Part shown: positions 8,058-16,966 of the stretch, one piece after another
Position numbering within the stretch: the stretch's first letter is position 1
Layout of the letters: each line of letters starts with the position of its first letter
DNA from: Lachnospiraceae bacterium
GTDB taxonomy: Bacteria; Bacillota_A; Clostridia; Lachnospirales; Lachnospiraceae
Direction of reading: 5' to 3'
Assembly (NCBI GenBank): GCA_017435025.1
Contig: JAFSFU010000088.1
Location: forward strand, 1-31,746
DNA: 31,746 nt
Program-made: the position numbers and the translations under genes
Notes under the pieces: model-generated
What the model saw: the letters and a program-made list of their open reading frames with translations, nothing else
Told to the model about the DNA's origin: nothing
The model's database searches: none

Positions 8058-8068
8058 GGAGGATTATC

Positions 8069-8422
8069 ATGACGAAGGCCGAGATGGAGACCATGATCAA
8101 ACAGAATCTTGATATTCAGGGCGATGAACGGGAACTCACCATCTCGGACATCGTCCTGATGGCATGTGATTACTGCAATATCCACACGGAATGTATCCCG
8201 GATGAGCTTGAGCCAATTCTTCGTAAAAAAGTTAAGGGTATTATCGACTATGAGGCTTCGGTTGGCACTGGATTCATTCCGGAGGTCGCAAGCATCAAGG
8301 AAGGCGATGGAAGCATCACCTGGGCACAGACAGAAGGTAATACGAAAGCGAGCATCTATGAGCTGAATGATTCAGATAAACGGGCGCTCCGACGTCACAG
8401 GAGGTTGAGAGGCTATGTTTAA
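8069..8422 (+). CDS. Head-tail connector, YqbG/gp6-like
   Basis: A 117-aa, mostly helical protein directly after the major capsid gene, with AAGGAGG at 8056-8062. Position, size and pattern (ISDIVLMACDYCNI, then VKGIIDYEAS) match the DNA-packaging adaptor that docks under the portal ring, as in the PBSX/skin gene YqbG. The C terminus is basic (DKRALRRHRRLRG), suited to contact DNA. It overlaps the next gene by 8 bases. Confidence 0.75.
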   Translation: MTKAEMETMIKQNLDIQGDERELTISDIVLMACDYCNIHTECIPDELEPILRKKVKGIIDYEASVGTGFIPEVASIKEGDGSITWAQTEGNTKASIYELNDSDKRALRRHRRLRGYV

Positions 8423-8750
8423 TCCTTATGAAGTGATGTATGATGCTAAGATGGATGTGTACCGGAGGGAGGAAGTAACGGAAGGTGACTTTACAAAGCA
8501 TAAGCCGGTTCTGATCGCATCTGGTAGAAAATGCCGGTACAGTTCTTCCGGCCAGGCGTCTAAGGGTGAGCCGGATCCATCCATCTCTAACAGCCACAAG
8601 TTGTTTTGTGGACTGGAAGAGGATGTGAAAGAAGGCGATCGTCTGGTCATTACTCTAAGAGCCGGGAAGATTGTGGAAGTGGAGCTTGGTGAATGCCATC
8701 CGTATACCTACCAGTGGCAGTGCGAAGTGAAGCGGGATGATGAAGCATGA
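8415..8750 (+). CDS. Head closure / head-tail joining protein, YqbH (DUF3599) like
   Basis: A 111-aa beta-rich protein with the order and size of the stopper/head-closure protein (SPP1 gp16, PBSX YqbH type): MDVYRREEV then KCRYSSSGQ, then VKEGDRLVITLRAGKIVEVELG. It should plug the connector after packaging and bind the tail. It is flanked by overlapping genes on both sides (8 and 4 bases). Confidence 0.72.
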   Translation: MFNPYEVMYDAKMDVYRREEVTEGDFTKHKPVLIASGRKCRYSSSGQASKGEPDPSISNSHKLFCGLEEDVKEGDRLVITLRAGKIVEVELGECHPYTYQWQCEVKRDDEA

Positions 8751-9268
8751 GCGCATATCATGATAACGCAAAAGCCATTGATGCGTTTCGCAAGGAACTA
8801 AGGGACATGTTGGAAGATATCAGTGATATTGATTTGCGAGTTCTTAATCAGGCGATGAACGAGGGGGTAGCTTTTGCGAAAAGACACACACCAGTAGGTG
8901 ATCATCCGAATCCGGTGACATTTACGGTAAAGCGAGGACCAGACGCTGGAAAGATTGTGAGTTTTGAAGTAAGAAAGAGCGCTCAAGCTTCTGCTAGTGC
9001 TATGGTTGGCGGATGGCTGAGGTGGAATTGGCACAAGATGCGAACCGAAAGAACTCCGCAAGATGTTCAGTCCGAACTTGTGAATATGGCAGAGTATGCT
9101 TCATTTTGGAATGACGGTCATAATATTAAGAACAAGAAGAATGGACCGTCAAAAGGCTGGCAGAAAGGCACATACGTACTGGAAAAAACAGGAAACTATA
9201 TTGAAAAGCGGATGACTCAGCTGTTCGAAAAAGAAGTAAAGGCGGTGCAAGAAAGACATGATAAATAA
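8747..9268 (+). CDS. HK97 gp10-like tail component (XkdI type)
   Basis: A 173-aa protein starting at an ATGA overlap. The N-terminal helices (LRVLNQAMNEGVAFAKRHTPVG) and the EYASFWNDGHN region fit the HK97 gp10-like family, which sits at the head-tail junction. The middle part carries low-complexity SAQASASAMVGG. In PBSX-type phages this slot is xkdI/yqbI. Confidence 0.78.
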   Translation: MSAYHDNAKAIDAFRKELRDMLEDISDIDLRVLNQAMNEGVAFAKRHTPVGDHPNPVTFTVKRGPDAGKIVSFEVRKSAQASASAMVGGWLRWNWHKMRTERTPQDVQSELVNMAEYASFWNDGHNIKNKKNGPSKGWQKGTYVLEKTGNYIEKRMTQLFEKEVKAVQERHDK

Positions 9269-9665
9269 ACTCTACCGGGCCATCAGTTCTGGTCTGAAGA
9301 CAGTAAAAGATTGTCGGATTTATCGGGAAGATGTGCCGCAAGACTTTAGGATGCCGTGCTTTATGGTCACTTTCTATGATCAGAATCCTACCCGTGGAAT
9401 CAATGGCCGTCTGAAGAATACTGTGAAAGCAGACATATTATATTTTCCGGAAGACGAAGAGAATTACCAGGAAGAGTGCTGGTCTGTGAATGAAGACCTC
9501 ACCAGGGAGTTCCTTATTCCGGGATTTAAAATGAAAAATAGAAACTCGAGGATTACGGACAGGGTCCTTCACTTCATGTTCGATGTGGATTACCGGGAGT
9601 TCCGGAACAGCGACGCGGTGAAGATGGGACCAATGTCTATTGAAGAAAATATAAAGGAGGCATAA
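9258..9665 (+). CDS. Tail terminator / completion protein (XkdJ-type slot, DUF6838-like)
   Basis: A 135-aa protein that overlaps the previous gene by 11 bases and ends just before the sheath gene. It has the small alpha/beta pattern of tail terminators (INKLYRAISSG, DCRIYREDVPQDFRMPCFMV, HFMFDVDYRE). Tail terminators cap the tube and join the tail to the head. The family name is from memory; the slot in the gene order is the stronger support. Confidence 0.68.
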   Translation: MINKLYRAISSGLKTVKDCRIYREDVPQDFRMPCFMVTFYDQNPTRGINGRLKNTVKADILYFPEDEENYQEECWSVNEDLTREFLIPGFKMKNRNSRITDRVLHFMFDVDYREFRNSDAVKMGPMSIEENIKEA

Positions 9666-9666
9666 A

Positions 9667-10710
9667 ATGGCAGGAACATTTGAGAGCCCGAACAAGGAAT
9701 TGCCGGGCGTGTATCTCAATATCAAAACAAACGAGCCGCTTTCCATTTTACCGGGAGCGCGCGGTACAGCTGTTATCTTGCAGGAGTTAAGCGTAGGAGA
9801 GGATAAGGCCCTCTATACGATCACGACATCCAGTGCCGGCTATCCGGAAGGGGCGACAGCTGCAGATAAAAAGCTTGCGATCGAAGCACTTAAGAATGCC
9901 AAAACCGTTATTCTCTGCAAGCTTCCGGCAAATCATACTTCGGATGACGTGTCTGCTGCACTTGCAGTGCTGGAGACTGTAAACTTCGACACCATGGCTT
10001 ATCCGTACAACGGAGAGTCCCATGAAGCTGGAAAGACTTTGATTGCGGCATGGATTAAGACCATGTATGAAGATGAGGGTATTCCGGTCCAGGCGGTGGT
10101 AGCTGATATGGAGGCTGATTCCGACCGTATAATTAGCGTTATGCAGGGAATCAAACTGTCGGACGGTACTGAACTGGCAGCGGCAGAGGTGACCGCCTGG
10201 GTGGCGGGTATCACAGCCGGTGCGAGCATCACAACATCAAATACCGGAAAGCGATATGTCGGCGCAATCGATGTTGTGCCGAGAAAAAAGCGTTCTGAAA
10301 TGGAGGAGGAGTCAAAAGCAGGTCATTTCTTGTTTAAGGTTGACAACAACCAGAATGTCACCATTGTGTATGACATCAATACACATAAGACATTCACTCC
10401 GGAGAAAGCAGAGTGCTACCGAAAGAACCGTGTAATCCGTACCATTGATAACATCAAGAAAGATCTTGGATTGATCTACGAAGGTTCTTATCTTGGTGTG
10501 TATGATAACCTGGAAGATGGCAGGGCGCTTCTTAAGGGAATGTACTGTGGCTATTTTGCAGAGCTTGCAAACCGTGGCGCAATTCAGAACTACAGTCCGG
10601 ATGATATCAGCGTTTTAGCAGGTGAAGCTTCCGATGCGGTAATCGTTACCGTAAACATCCAGCCGGTTGACAGTATCGAGAAGATCTACCTGACTGTCAA
10701 TCTCATTTAA
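9667..10710 (+). CDS. Contractile tail sheath protein (XkdK type)
   Basis: The 347-aa protein begins MAGTFESPNKELPGVYLNIKT and has the ELPGVY motif common at sheath N termini. It ends with the conserved sheath C-terminal domain (RVIRTIDNIKKDL then VTVNIQPVDSIEKIYLTVNL). It forms the contractile outer layer of the tail, so the phage is a myovirus. The ribosome site is AAAGGAGG at 9654-9661. It is followed directly by the tube gene. Confidence 0.92.
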   Translation: MAGTFESPNKELPGVYLNIKTNEPLSILPGARGTAVILQELSVGEDKALYTITTSSAGYPEGATAADKKLAIEALKNAKTVILCKLPANHTSDDVSAALAVLETVNFDTMAYPYNGESHEAGKTLIAAWIKTMYEDEGIPVQAVVADMEADSDRIISVMQGIKLSDGTELAAAEVTAWVAGITAGASITTSNTGKRYVGAIDVVPRKKRSEMEEESKAGHFLFKVDNNQNVTIVYDINTHKTFTPEKAECYRKNRVIRTIDNIKKDLGLIYEGSYLGVYDNLEDGRALLKGMYCGYFAELANRGAIQNYSPDDISVLAGEASDAVIVTVNIQPVDSIEKIYLTVNLI

Positions 10711-10724
10711 TGGAGGTGAGGTAA

Positions 10725-11201
10725 ATGTCTAAGAATTATACAAAGATCAGCGATCTCGTGACTGGAAATGAGGGCAGTGCATACATTACTGTTGATGGAG
10801 AAAACCGACATTTTTTCGAGCTTTCCAAAATCGATGCATCTATCGAGTTTACTGTGATTGCTAAGAAGTTGCTGGGACATCGTATGAAGCAGCACAAAGT
10901 TGTCGGAGCTGAGGGCAAAGGATCTCTTAGTATCTACAACGTGAGCCCAGCCGCTTTAGAAATCTATAATCGCTATATCAAGGAGGGTAAAACACCGGAG
11001 ATCAGCATCCAGACAACCAACGAGGATACAAGCTCTACGATCGGACGTCGCACCGTTGTTATGAGACATTGTATTCTGGCGAAAGTTCCGGTGGCATACC
11101 TGGATGACGAGAGCGAGGATCTGAATAAAGTAGATACGGATTTCACATTTGACGATCTTGATGATATCGAGAGTTATGTGCTTCCGGATAATATGAGATA
11201 A
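10725..11201 (+). CDS. Tail tube protein (XkdM type)
   Basis: A 158-aa beta-rich protein (LVTGNEGSAYITVDGENRHFFELSKIDAS near the N terminus in shortened form, then TIGRRTVVMRHCILAKVPVAYLDDES) matching the phage tail tube family (XkdM). It polymerises into the inner tube under the sheath. GGAGGTGAGGTAA precedes the ATG. A long hairpin follows, separating this abundant structural gene from the chaperone gene. Confidence 0.9.
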   Translation: MSKNYTKISDLVTGNEGSAYITVDGENRHFFELSKIDASIEFTVIAKKLLGHRMKQHKVVGAEGKGSLSIYNVSPAALEIYNRYIKEGKTPEISIQTTNEDTSSTIGRRTVVMRHCILAKVPVAYLDDESEDLNKVDTDFTFDDLDDIESYVLPDNMR

Positions 11202-11236
11202 GAGAGGCTTCTATGCGAGGCTTCTCTTATCCTTTA
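11197..11236 (+). terminator. Long hairpin, probable attenuator after tail tube gene
   Basis: About 15 base pairs form between 11197-11211 and 11217-11231 (two G-T wobbles) with a 5-base loop, followed by CTTTAG. The stem includes the tube gene's stop codon. The poor T-tract suggests partial termination or 3'-end protection rather than full stop. Either would raise tube mRNA over chaperone mRNA. Confidence 0.6.
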
Positions 11237-11252
11237 GAGAAAGGAGAAAATT

Positions 11253-11657
11253 ATGGCATCTTTAAATGCGTTTTTAAATCCAGAAAAAGCGGAGAATAAA
11301 GAAGTGATTGCATCGGAGCGCTTCCAGGAAAATGGGAAGCCGGTGCCGTTCGTGATCCGTCCGGTCACACAGGAAGAGAACCAGGTACTTCTTAAAAAAC
11401 ATACGAAAAAGAACAAAAAGACGGGAGAAGAAACAATGGACCGTGTTGCATACAACCACGATCTGGCTGCAACGGCAGTTGTTTTCCCGCCACTCGAGAA
11501 CGCAGAACTGCAGAATGCTTACGGTACTTTAGGAGCAGCAAAGACTCTGGCAGCCATGCTCTATATCGGTGAATTTGCCAACCTGTTTCAGGCGGTACAG
11601 GAGCTTTCCGGTTTGGATGTTGATATCAACGATGAGATCGAAGAAGCAAAAAACTGA
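11253..11657 (+). CDS. Tail assembly chaperone, short form (XkdN type)
   Basis: A 134-aa protein (ASLNAFLNPEKAENKEVIASERF at the N terminus, shortened) matching the XkdN-like tail assembly chaperone family, placed between tube and tape measure as usual. It binds the tape measure during tail assembly. AGAAAGGAG precedes the ATG. The last sense codons are GCA AAA AAC before TGA, which is a slippery -1 frameshift site, so this is the G-type product of a G/GT pair. Confidence 0.88.
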   Translation: MASLNAFLNPEKAENKEVIASERFQENGKPVPFVIRPVTQEENQVLLKKHTKKNKKTGEETMDRVAYNHDLAATAVVFPPLENAELQNAYGTLGAAKTLAAMLYIGEFANLFQAVQELSGLDVDINDEIEEAKN

Positions 11658-11824
11658 TCAGGCAGGGTGATGTGGAGCTAAACTATGCTCACTTTGCTCT
11701 GCAGAAGCTTAGGATACTCCCCTCTGTGCTGGATGCGATGAGCCAGAGGGAAAAAGCTTTTATATATGCCAGTATTGATCTTCGTATCGCAGAAGAGAAG
11801 AGGCAGGCAAGTTTATTAACGTAA
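11253..11824 (+). CDS. Tail assembly chaperone, -1 frameshift extended form
   Basis: The slippery heptamer A AAA AAC lies at 11648-11654, correctly phased with the XkdN-type frame. A -1 shift reads through the TGA at 11655-11657 into an open frame that continues (LIRQGDVELNYAHFALQKLR and on, ending ASLLT) to TAA at 11822-11824, adding about 56 residues. This extension has no start codon or ribosome site of its own and is helical, as expected for the T part of tail chaperones. The tape measure ATG follows 16 bases later. Programmed frameshifting in this slot is well known in tailed phages; the site itself is read directly here. Confidence 0.85.
11648..11654 (+). promoter_or_regulatory. Programmed -1 ribosomal frameshift site (A AAA AAC)
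   Basis: This is a perfect X XXY YYZ heptamer in the zero frame of the chaperone gene, immediately before the stop codon. The downstream -1 frame is open to 11824. No start for a separate downstream gene is visible. Confidence 0.85.
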
Positions 11825-11840
11825 GAGAGGAGGAAATTGT

Positions 11841-13652
11841 ATGGCAACGTTAAAAGCAATGTTCAAACTGTTCGATGGTTATAGCAGTACTATAACTAAG
11901 ATCATGGAGAAAACAGACAAGGCGGCAAAGACGATTCTCGGAGCAAGTAAAGAAAATGACAAATACAACACCTCCTTGAAAGCAACTGAAACGGCTGCAA
12001 CATCAGCCAGCAATGGCCTTAGGCGGTTCATCAGCATGGTAGGCGGTTTGGCAGCGGCTAAAAAAGTCATGGATCTGACGGATACCTACACATCGACCAA
12101 TGCACGTCTCAGCATGATCACGGGCAGTCTGGAAGAACAGAAGGCACTGCAGAAGGATATTTTTGACGCCGCGAATCGTGCACGTGGACAGTATGATGCA
12201 ATGGCGAATGCGGCTGCTAAGCTTAAGATGCTTGCCGGAGACAACTTTGGAAGCAATCAGGAAGCGATCGCTTTTGCAGAACTTCTGACCAAATCATTGA
12301 AGGTTTCCGGAGCTGGCCAAGGAGAACAGAATTCTGCATTCCTGCAGCTCACACAGGCAATGACAGCCGGAAAACTGCAGGGAGATGAGTTCCGTTCCAT
12401 CATGGAGAATGCACCTATGGTAGCGGATGCAATCGCTACATACATGGGAAAATCCAAGAGTGAACTGAAGGAACTCTCTTCTCAGGGACTTATCACTTCT
12501 GACATCATCAAAGGGGCAATGTTTGCCGCGGCGGATGATATCAATGGTAAGTTCTCACAGATGCCAATGACGTTTGCTGATATCTGGAACATGATGTCCA
12601 ATAACGCTATTAGCGCATTTGGTCCTACACTGGAGAAACTGAACAATATACTTAACAGTGGCGGTGCCAGAGAGATGTTGACTGCATTTAATGAGGGACT
12701 TCTCATGATTTCCGGCGGTGCGAATCAGCTGATAGATGCTTTTGTTCGCGGTGATCCGCTCATCCGGACAGCACTGTCTGTGGCCGCAATCATGGCGGGC
12801 TTATGGGCAGGAAAGATGTTCCTAGCTGCCGGAGCTACGATGGCAGCAAACTGGCCACTTCTTCTGATTGTAGCTGGTGTAGGACTTCTGATAACATCCC
12901 TGAATGCAGCAGGGGTTACGTTTTCTGACATATTCGGATTTCTTGGCGCTCTGCTTGGCGGATTTTACGCAGCTGGATACGATGTCGTGTCTGGACTGTG
13001 GAATATGTTTATCTCGTTTGCAGAGTTTTTGGCTAATGTATTTAATGATCCGTTGGCTGCTGTGGTCAACCTGTTTGTTAATATGGGAAACAGTGTATTA
13101 AACATTCTTCTAGGAATCGCGCAGGCCATAGACGGTGTATTTGGTTCCAATCTGGCGGGGATTGTTGAGACTGCGAAGAATGGGCTTCAAGCATGGGGAG
13201 ACAGCTTTAAGTCGGAGTCGTATGTTTCATTAGATCATATGCGAATGGATGCTCAGGATTACGCAAAGACAGCTGATACGTGGGAAACAGTCGGCAGTAA
13301 TTTTGGTGATTTCCTTGATACATGGGATTTTAGCAATCCATTTACTGCTACAGCGGATACATCCGGATTTGATTATAGCCAGTTTGCTACAGCGGGTAAT
13401 CCTGCAGTGATCAAGGGCACTGGAAAGGGCGGTGCAGTGAAAGTGGAGAATGAAGAGGATCTGGAATGGATGAGACGGCTTGCAGAACGTGATTACGTGG
13501 CAAGAATCGCACAGAATACTCTGGCTCCGAGCATTCATGTGGAGTTCACAGGCCCGATCGCCAATGAGGCAGATACAGACAGCGTAATGGCTCATGTGGC
13601 AGAGCAATTAAAAGAGATCATAGCATCAGCACCGGAAGGAGTGCCAGAATAA
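11841..13652 (+). CDS. Tail tape measure protein
   Basis: A 603-aa protein right after the chaperones. The N-terminal 250 residues carry the tape measure domain pattern (TYTSTNARLSMITGSLEEQ; QNSAFLQLTQAMTAGKLQGDEF; SIMENAPMVADAIATYMGKS). Residues about 300-450 are hydrophobic membrane-like segments (AAIMAGLWAGKMFLAAGATM; LLLIVAGVGLLITSLNAAGV). It sets tail length and may form the DNA channel in the host membrane. At about 600 residues it implies a short tail compared with PBSX, whose XkdO is much longer. AGAGAGGAGG precedes the start. Confidence 0.92.
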   Translation: MATLKAMFKLFDGYSSTITKIMEKTDKAAKTILGASKENDKYNTSLKATETAATSASNGLRRFISMVGGLAAAKKVMDLTDTYTSTNARLSMITGSLEEQKALQKDIFDAANRARGQYDAMANAAAKLKMLAGDNFGSNQEAIAFAELLTKSLKVSGAGQGEQNSAFLQLTQAMTAGKLQGDEFRSIMENAPMVADAIATYMGKSKSELKELSSQGLITSDIIKGAMFAAADDINGKFSQMPMTFADIWNMMSNNAISAFGPTLEKLNNILNSGGAREMLTAFNEGLLMISGGANQLIDAFVRGDPLIRTALSVAAIMAGLWAGKMFLAAGATMAANWPLLLIVAGVGLLITSLNAAGVTFSDIFGFLGALLGGFYAAGYDVVSGLWNMFISFAEFLANVFNDPLAAVVNLFVNMGNSVLNILLGIAQAIDGVFGSNLAGIVETAKNGLQAWGDSFKSESYVSLDHMRMDAQDYAKTADTWETVGSNFGDFLDTWDFSNPFTATADTSGFDYSQFATAGNPAVIKGTGKGGAVKVENEEDLEWMRRLAERDYVARIAQNTLAPSIHVEFTGPIANEADTDSVMAHVAEQLKEIIASAPEGVPE

Positions 13653-14311
13653 TGTCATATTCGGTATATTTCAAATACGGCAATAAAAAGTACAAACTTC
13701 CGGTGAACCCGGAAGAAATAAAAAGAAGCAGAACATTGAATGTGGAGACTTTCCAGGTTTTAAAGACTGGCGAAGTCTCCATTCCTTCGCATTGTTCATT
13801 GGAGGAGTTCAGTTTTGAAGCGGAATTTCCGAGTACTGATTACCACTATGTGGAGTCAGGGGCCAGAGCGGATGCGGATTATTATGAAAAGATGTTTAAG
13901 AAGGCCCAGAAAAATAAAAAACCAATCCGATTCATTGCTTCAAACGGGATCACGGATGATATCAGTGTGATGGTTCTGGTCAAGAGCGTAGAAGCGATCG
14001 AACGTGCAGGAGAGGAAGGCGACAAATATCTGGCGTTTACACTGCTCGAGTATAAGGCTGCAGCAAAGCGATATATAGCGGTACAGACTACTTCAGCAAT
14101 TGTAAAACAGGAGGAAACGCCTGCGACCCAAGCAAGCCCGGCAGTGGCAGAAAATAAGACGCATACGGTTGTCTCCGGCGACACACTTTGGGCGCTTGCA
14201 AAAAAATACTACTCCGATGGCAACCAGTATCCGAAGATTGCAGCTGCAAATCCATCCATCAAGAATCCGAACTTGATTTATGTCGGGCAGGTTCTGACGA
14301 TTCCGGCATAG
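13652..14311 (+). CDS. Baseplate hub protein with LysM domain (XkdP type)
   Basis: The 219-aa protein begins at the overlap with the tape measure stop. Residues 1 to about 130 match the XkdP N-terminal fold (YKLPVNPEEIKRSRTLNVETFQV). After a flexible Thr/Ala/Pro linker, residues about 168-218 form one LysM domain (THTVVSGDTLWALAKKYYSD then NPNLIYVGQVLTIPA) able to bind peptidoglycan. It likely sits at the tail tip and contacts the wall. Confidence 0.88.
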   Translation: MSYSVYFKYGNKKYKLPVNPEEIKRSRTLNVETFQVLKTGEVSIPSHCSLEEFSFEAEFPSTDYHYVESGARADADYYEKMFKKAQKNKKPIRFIASNGITDDISVMVLVKSVEAIERAGEEGDKYLAFTLLEYKAAAKRYIAVQTTSAIVKQEETPATQASPAVAENKTHTVVSGDTLWALAKKYYSDGNQYPKIAAANPSIKNPNLIYVGQVLTIPA

Positions 14312-14322
14312 GAGGTGATGGT

Positions 14323-15279
14323 GTGGAGATCTTAGTAGAGAACGGTGGATATATCTACGATATTACCGAGATGTGCACAGACCTTACATGGACAGATATG
14401 TTGAATGAGGGTTCCAGTATTCTGGAATTATCTTACATAAAGAATGGACTTGTGCTGGATAATGGAGATGTGATCCGTGTTACTGATGAAACACCGGAAG
14501 ATGGTATTTTCTTCGGTACGGTAATGAAAGTTGGTGGAGATAAGAGCGAGATCATAAATGCTAAGGCTTATGACCAGCTGTTCGCAACCAAGTCAAAAGA
14601 TATTGTTGTTCTGGAAAACGGGACGCTGAAATCGCTTGTTCTGCAGATGGGGGCAAAGCTCTCTCTCAATATGGGAACGGTTGAAGAGCCGGGATTTGTT
14701 CTCAATACGATCGCTAGTTCTGACAAATCGTGGCTGGATATCGTTAATCAGGGCATATCGGATACATTGATAGGCGGACCGGCGAAAGACAAATACTGCC
14801 TGCGAGATGAATATGGTTCAGTATGTCTTTGGAATATGAGAAATCTGCAAACGCCGCTTGTCTTAGGAGATGAAAGCCTGTGTACTGATTACCGGTGGGA
14901 GAAGTCGGTTGTGGATGATTATTATAACAGGGTCAAGGTTTTGTGGAAGGATGAAGCTTCCGGAAAGATGGATATGCGAATAGCAGAAGATCAGAATGCA
15001 ATCAATCGTTTTGGTTTTATCCAGTATCTTGAAACTGCGCAGGGCATTGACAGTGCAGCAAAGGCACAGGAACGGGCGAACAACCTCTTGAAACTGTATA
15101 ACCACGAGGTAGAAACCTTGAATCTGGACTGCCTGGGAGATCTTCGCGTGAGAGCTGGAAACAGTATCTTTGGAAGTATCGAGGATATCTCGCTGAACCG
15201 CCGGCTTATCGTGAAAAAGGTTGTCCATTCATTCTTTCCGGTTCATACGATGAAAGTTGAGGTAATGACAGATGGCTAA
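14323..15279 (+). CDS. Baseplate hub / tail protein (XkdQ type)
   Basis: The frame is open further upstream, but that part overlaps the LysM gene out of phase. The GTG at 14323, six bases after GGAGGT, gives the expected N terminus (MEILVENGGYIYDITEMC). The 318-aa product has the phage late-control-D / XkdQ pattern (DVIRVTDETPEDGIFFGTV; RANNLLKLYNHEVETLNLDC). It forms the central hub of the baseplate. It overlaps xkdR-like by 8 bases. Confidence 0.85.
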   Translation: MEILVENGGYIYDITEMCTDLTWTDMLNEGSSILELSYIKNGLVLDNGDVIRVTDETPEDGIFFGTVMKVGGDKSEIINAKAYDQLFATKSKDIVVLENGTLKSLVLQMGAKLSLNMGTVEEPGFVLNTIASSDKSWLDIVNQGISDTLIGGPAKDKYCLRDEYGSVCLWNMRNLQTPLVLGDESLCTDYRWEKSVVDDYYNRVKVLWKDEASGKMDMRIAEDQNAINRFGFIQYLETAQGIDSAAKAQERANNLLKLYNHEVETLNLDCLGDLRVRAGNSIFGSIEDISLNRRLIVKKVVHSFFPVHTMKVEVMTDG

Positions 15280-15559
15280 AGAAGGAGGAGCAATTTCTCT
15301 TTTCAATACGATCAAGACAATCGTGACTAATTACCTCCGGAGCCGGAAACTGGCAGATGTTTTGATTGGAACTTATACCGGCTCATCGATCATGGTCAAC
15401 GAAAATCTGCCATTACCGATGAGTATGATAAGAGGAAACTTAAAGAATGTATTGACTGTCGGTGATAAAGTATGGCTGCTTCGTGGCGACGGAGGAAACG
15501 AATACTATATTCTGGAGATCATCGGCAAACGGTTTGCGTTTTATGAGGAGGTGCGGTGA
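15272..15559 (+). CDS. Baseplate protein, DUF2577 (XkdR type)
   Basis: A 95-aa protein with the OB-like beta pattern of DUF2577 (ADVLIGTYTGSSIMVNENLPLP; LTVGDKVWLLRGDGGNEYYI). In PBSX this is xkdR, between the hub and DUF2634 genes. The ATG overlaps the previous stop by 8 bases. Confidence 0.82.
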   Translation: MAKEGGAISLFNTIKTIVTNYLRSRKLADVLIGTYTGSSIMVNENLPLPMSMIRGNLKNVLTVGDKVWLLRGDGGNEYYILEIIGKRFAFYEEVR

Positions 15560-15560
15560 T

Positions 15561-15944
15561 ATGGAACTGACAACGAATCTGGTGCTTCGAGAGCAGGCTT
15601 TCGAGAACCGCACATATAAAATGTCAGAGACAAAGATAGAGGGATTCTTGGACGAAGTAGAAGCCCTCAAACAGGCGGTTTATAAGAGACTGGCGACAGA
15701 ACAGTATGAATATCCGATATATTCGTTTAATTACGGAGTTGCATGGAAAGAGCTCATCGGCGAAGAAGAAGCATTTGTTAGGGCAGAAATGAAACGTATG
15801 ATTGAAGAGGCGCTTCTCCATGATGATCGGATCATGGAAGTCCACGATTTTAGTTTTTCCTTTTCCGGAGATACATGCAAATGCGTTTTCTATACATCAA
15901 GTATTTATGGTGAGATTGAATTTGAGAAGGAGGTGGCAGTATGA
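15561..15944 (+). CDS. Baseplate wedge protein, DUF2634 (XkdS type, gp25-like)
   Basis: ATG 15561 is preceded by GAGGAGGTG and starts 1 base after the previous stop region. The product is 127 aa and has the gp25-like wedge pattern (LKQAVYKRLATEQYEYPIYS then VAWKELIGEEEAFVRAEMKR then DDRIMEVHDFSFSFSGD). It links the hub and the BppJ arm. It ends in a 4-base overlap with the next gene. Confidence 0.85.
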   Translation: MELTTNLVLREQAFENRTYKMSETKIEGFLDEVEALKQAVYKRLATEQYEYPIYSFNYGVAWKELIGEEEAFVRAEMKRMIEEALLHDDRIMEVHDFSFSFSGDTCKCVFYTSSIYGEIEFEKEVAV

Positions 15945-16966
15945 CGAGTTATGAAGAAATCCTACAGGGAATGCTTGCACTGGTACCGAGCAACGTAGAC
16001 AAACGCGAAGGTAGTATTATTTATGATGCATTGGCTCCTTGTGCATTCTTTCTGGCAGAGCAGAATTTTAGAATGGAAAACTTTGCGGATCTGGTACTTC
16101 CGGATACGGCTGTTGATGCGTATCTGGATCGGGCAGTTTCGGCATACGGTGTCACCAGAAAAGCCGCATCGGCAGCTGTCCGGAAAGTAACTACTACAGG
16201 AGAAGTGGCGATTGGTTCCCGTTGGGCAATCAATGATTTGATCTATGTCGTGATAGAACGCCTGGAGGATCTTAGTTATGCCGCGGAATGTGAAACAGAA
16301 GGAGAGATCGGAAATCAGTATTCTGGACCACTGCAGGCACTTTCCAATACGACAGGCATCAGCGCAGAACTGGCGGATATCATAACTCCAGGAACTGATA
16401 CTGAGGCCGATGAAGCGCTTAGAGAGAGGTTTTATCAGAAGGTCAGAAATCCGGCGACATCCGGCAATGCATATCATTATAAGCAATGGGCTCTTGAAGT
16501 TCCGGGTGTAGGAGATGCAAAAGTATTTCCTCTCGATAATGGTCCGGGCACTGTGACAGTTTTGATTGTCGATTCGGATAAACAGGCTGACGAGACCTTG
16601 GAGGAGGCTGTTGCCGAGCATATTGAAACTGTTCGTCCAATTGGTGCCTCTGTGACAATTGACAGTCCGGAAGTAACTGCTGTGAATGTATCCGCAGATA
16701 TTCTTCTGGATGGTTCACGGACGATGGACGAAGTGCTCTCTGGGTTTAAGAAAAGCCTTGTAGAATATATCAGTAGCCTTGTTTTTGTAGACTACAGGGT
16801 GAGTTATGCAAAAGTGGGAAGTGTGTTGCTTGGTACGAACGGAGTGAAGGATTATGACAACCTTCGGCTCAACGATTTATCGGGTAATGTTGTGATCGAT
16901 CAGAAAGCAATTCCCACAATGGGGATTGTAAGCCTATCGGAGGTGAGTGCTTTTGGAGTTGATTAA
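15941..16966 (+). CDS. Baseplate J protein (XkdT type)
   Basis: The 341-aa protein has the baseplate J-like domain across its whole length: LVPSNVDKREGSIIYDALAP, then EADEALRERFYQKVRNPATS, GNAYHYKQWALEVPGVGDAK, and VDYRVSYAKVGSVLLGTNGV. It builds the wedge arms that trigger sheath contraction. The start is at an ATGA overlap. The end overlaps the next gene by 14 bases. Confidence 0.93.
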   Translation: MTSYEEILQGMLALVPSNVDKREGSIIYDALAPCAFFLAEQNFRMENFADLVLPDTAVDAYLDRAVSAYGVTRKAASAAVRKVTTTGEVAIGSRWAINDLIYVVIERLEDLSYAAECETEGEIGNQYSGPLQALSNTTGISAELADIITPGTDTEADEALRERFYQKVRNPATSGNAYHYKQWALEVPGVGDAKVFPLDNGPGTVTVLIVDSDKQADETLEEAVAEHIETVRPIGASVTIDSPEVTAVNVSADILLDGSRTMDEVLSGFKKSLVEYISSLVFVDYRVSYAKVGSVLLGTNGVKDYDNLRLNDLSGNVVIDQKAIPTMGIVSLSEVSAFGVD

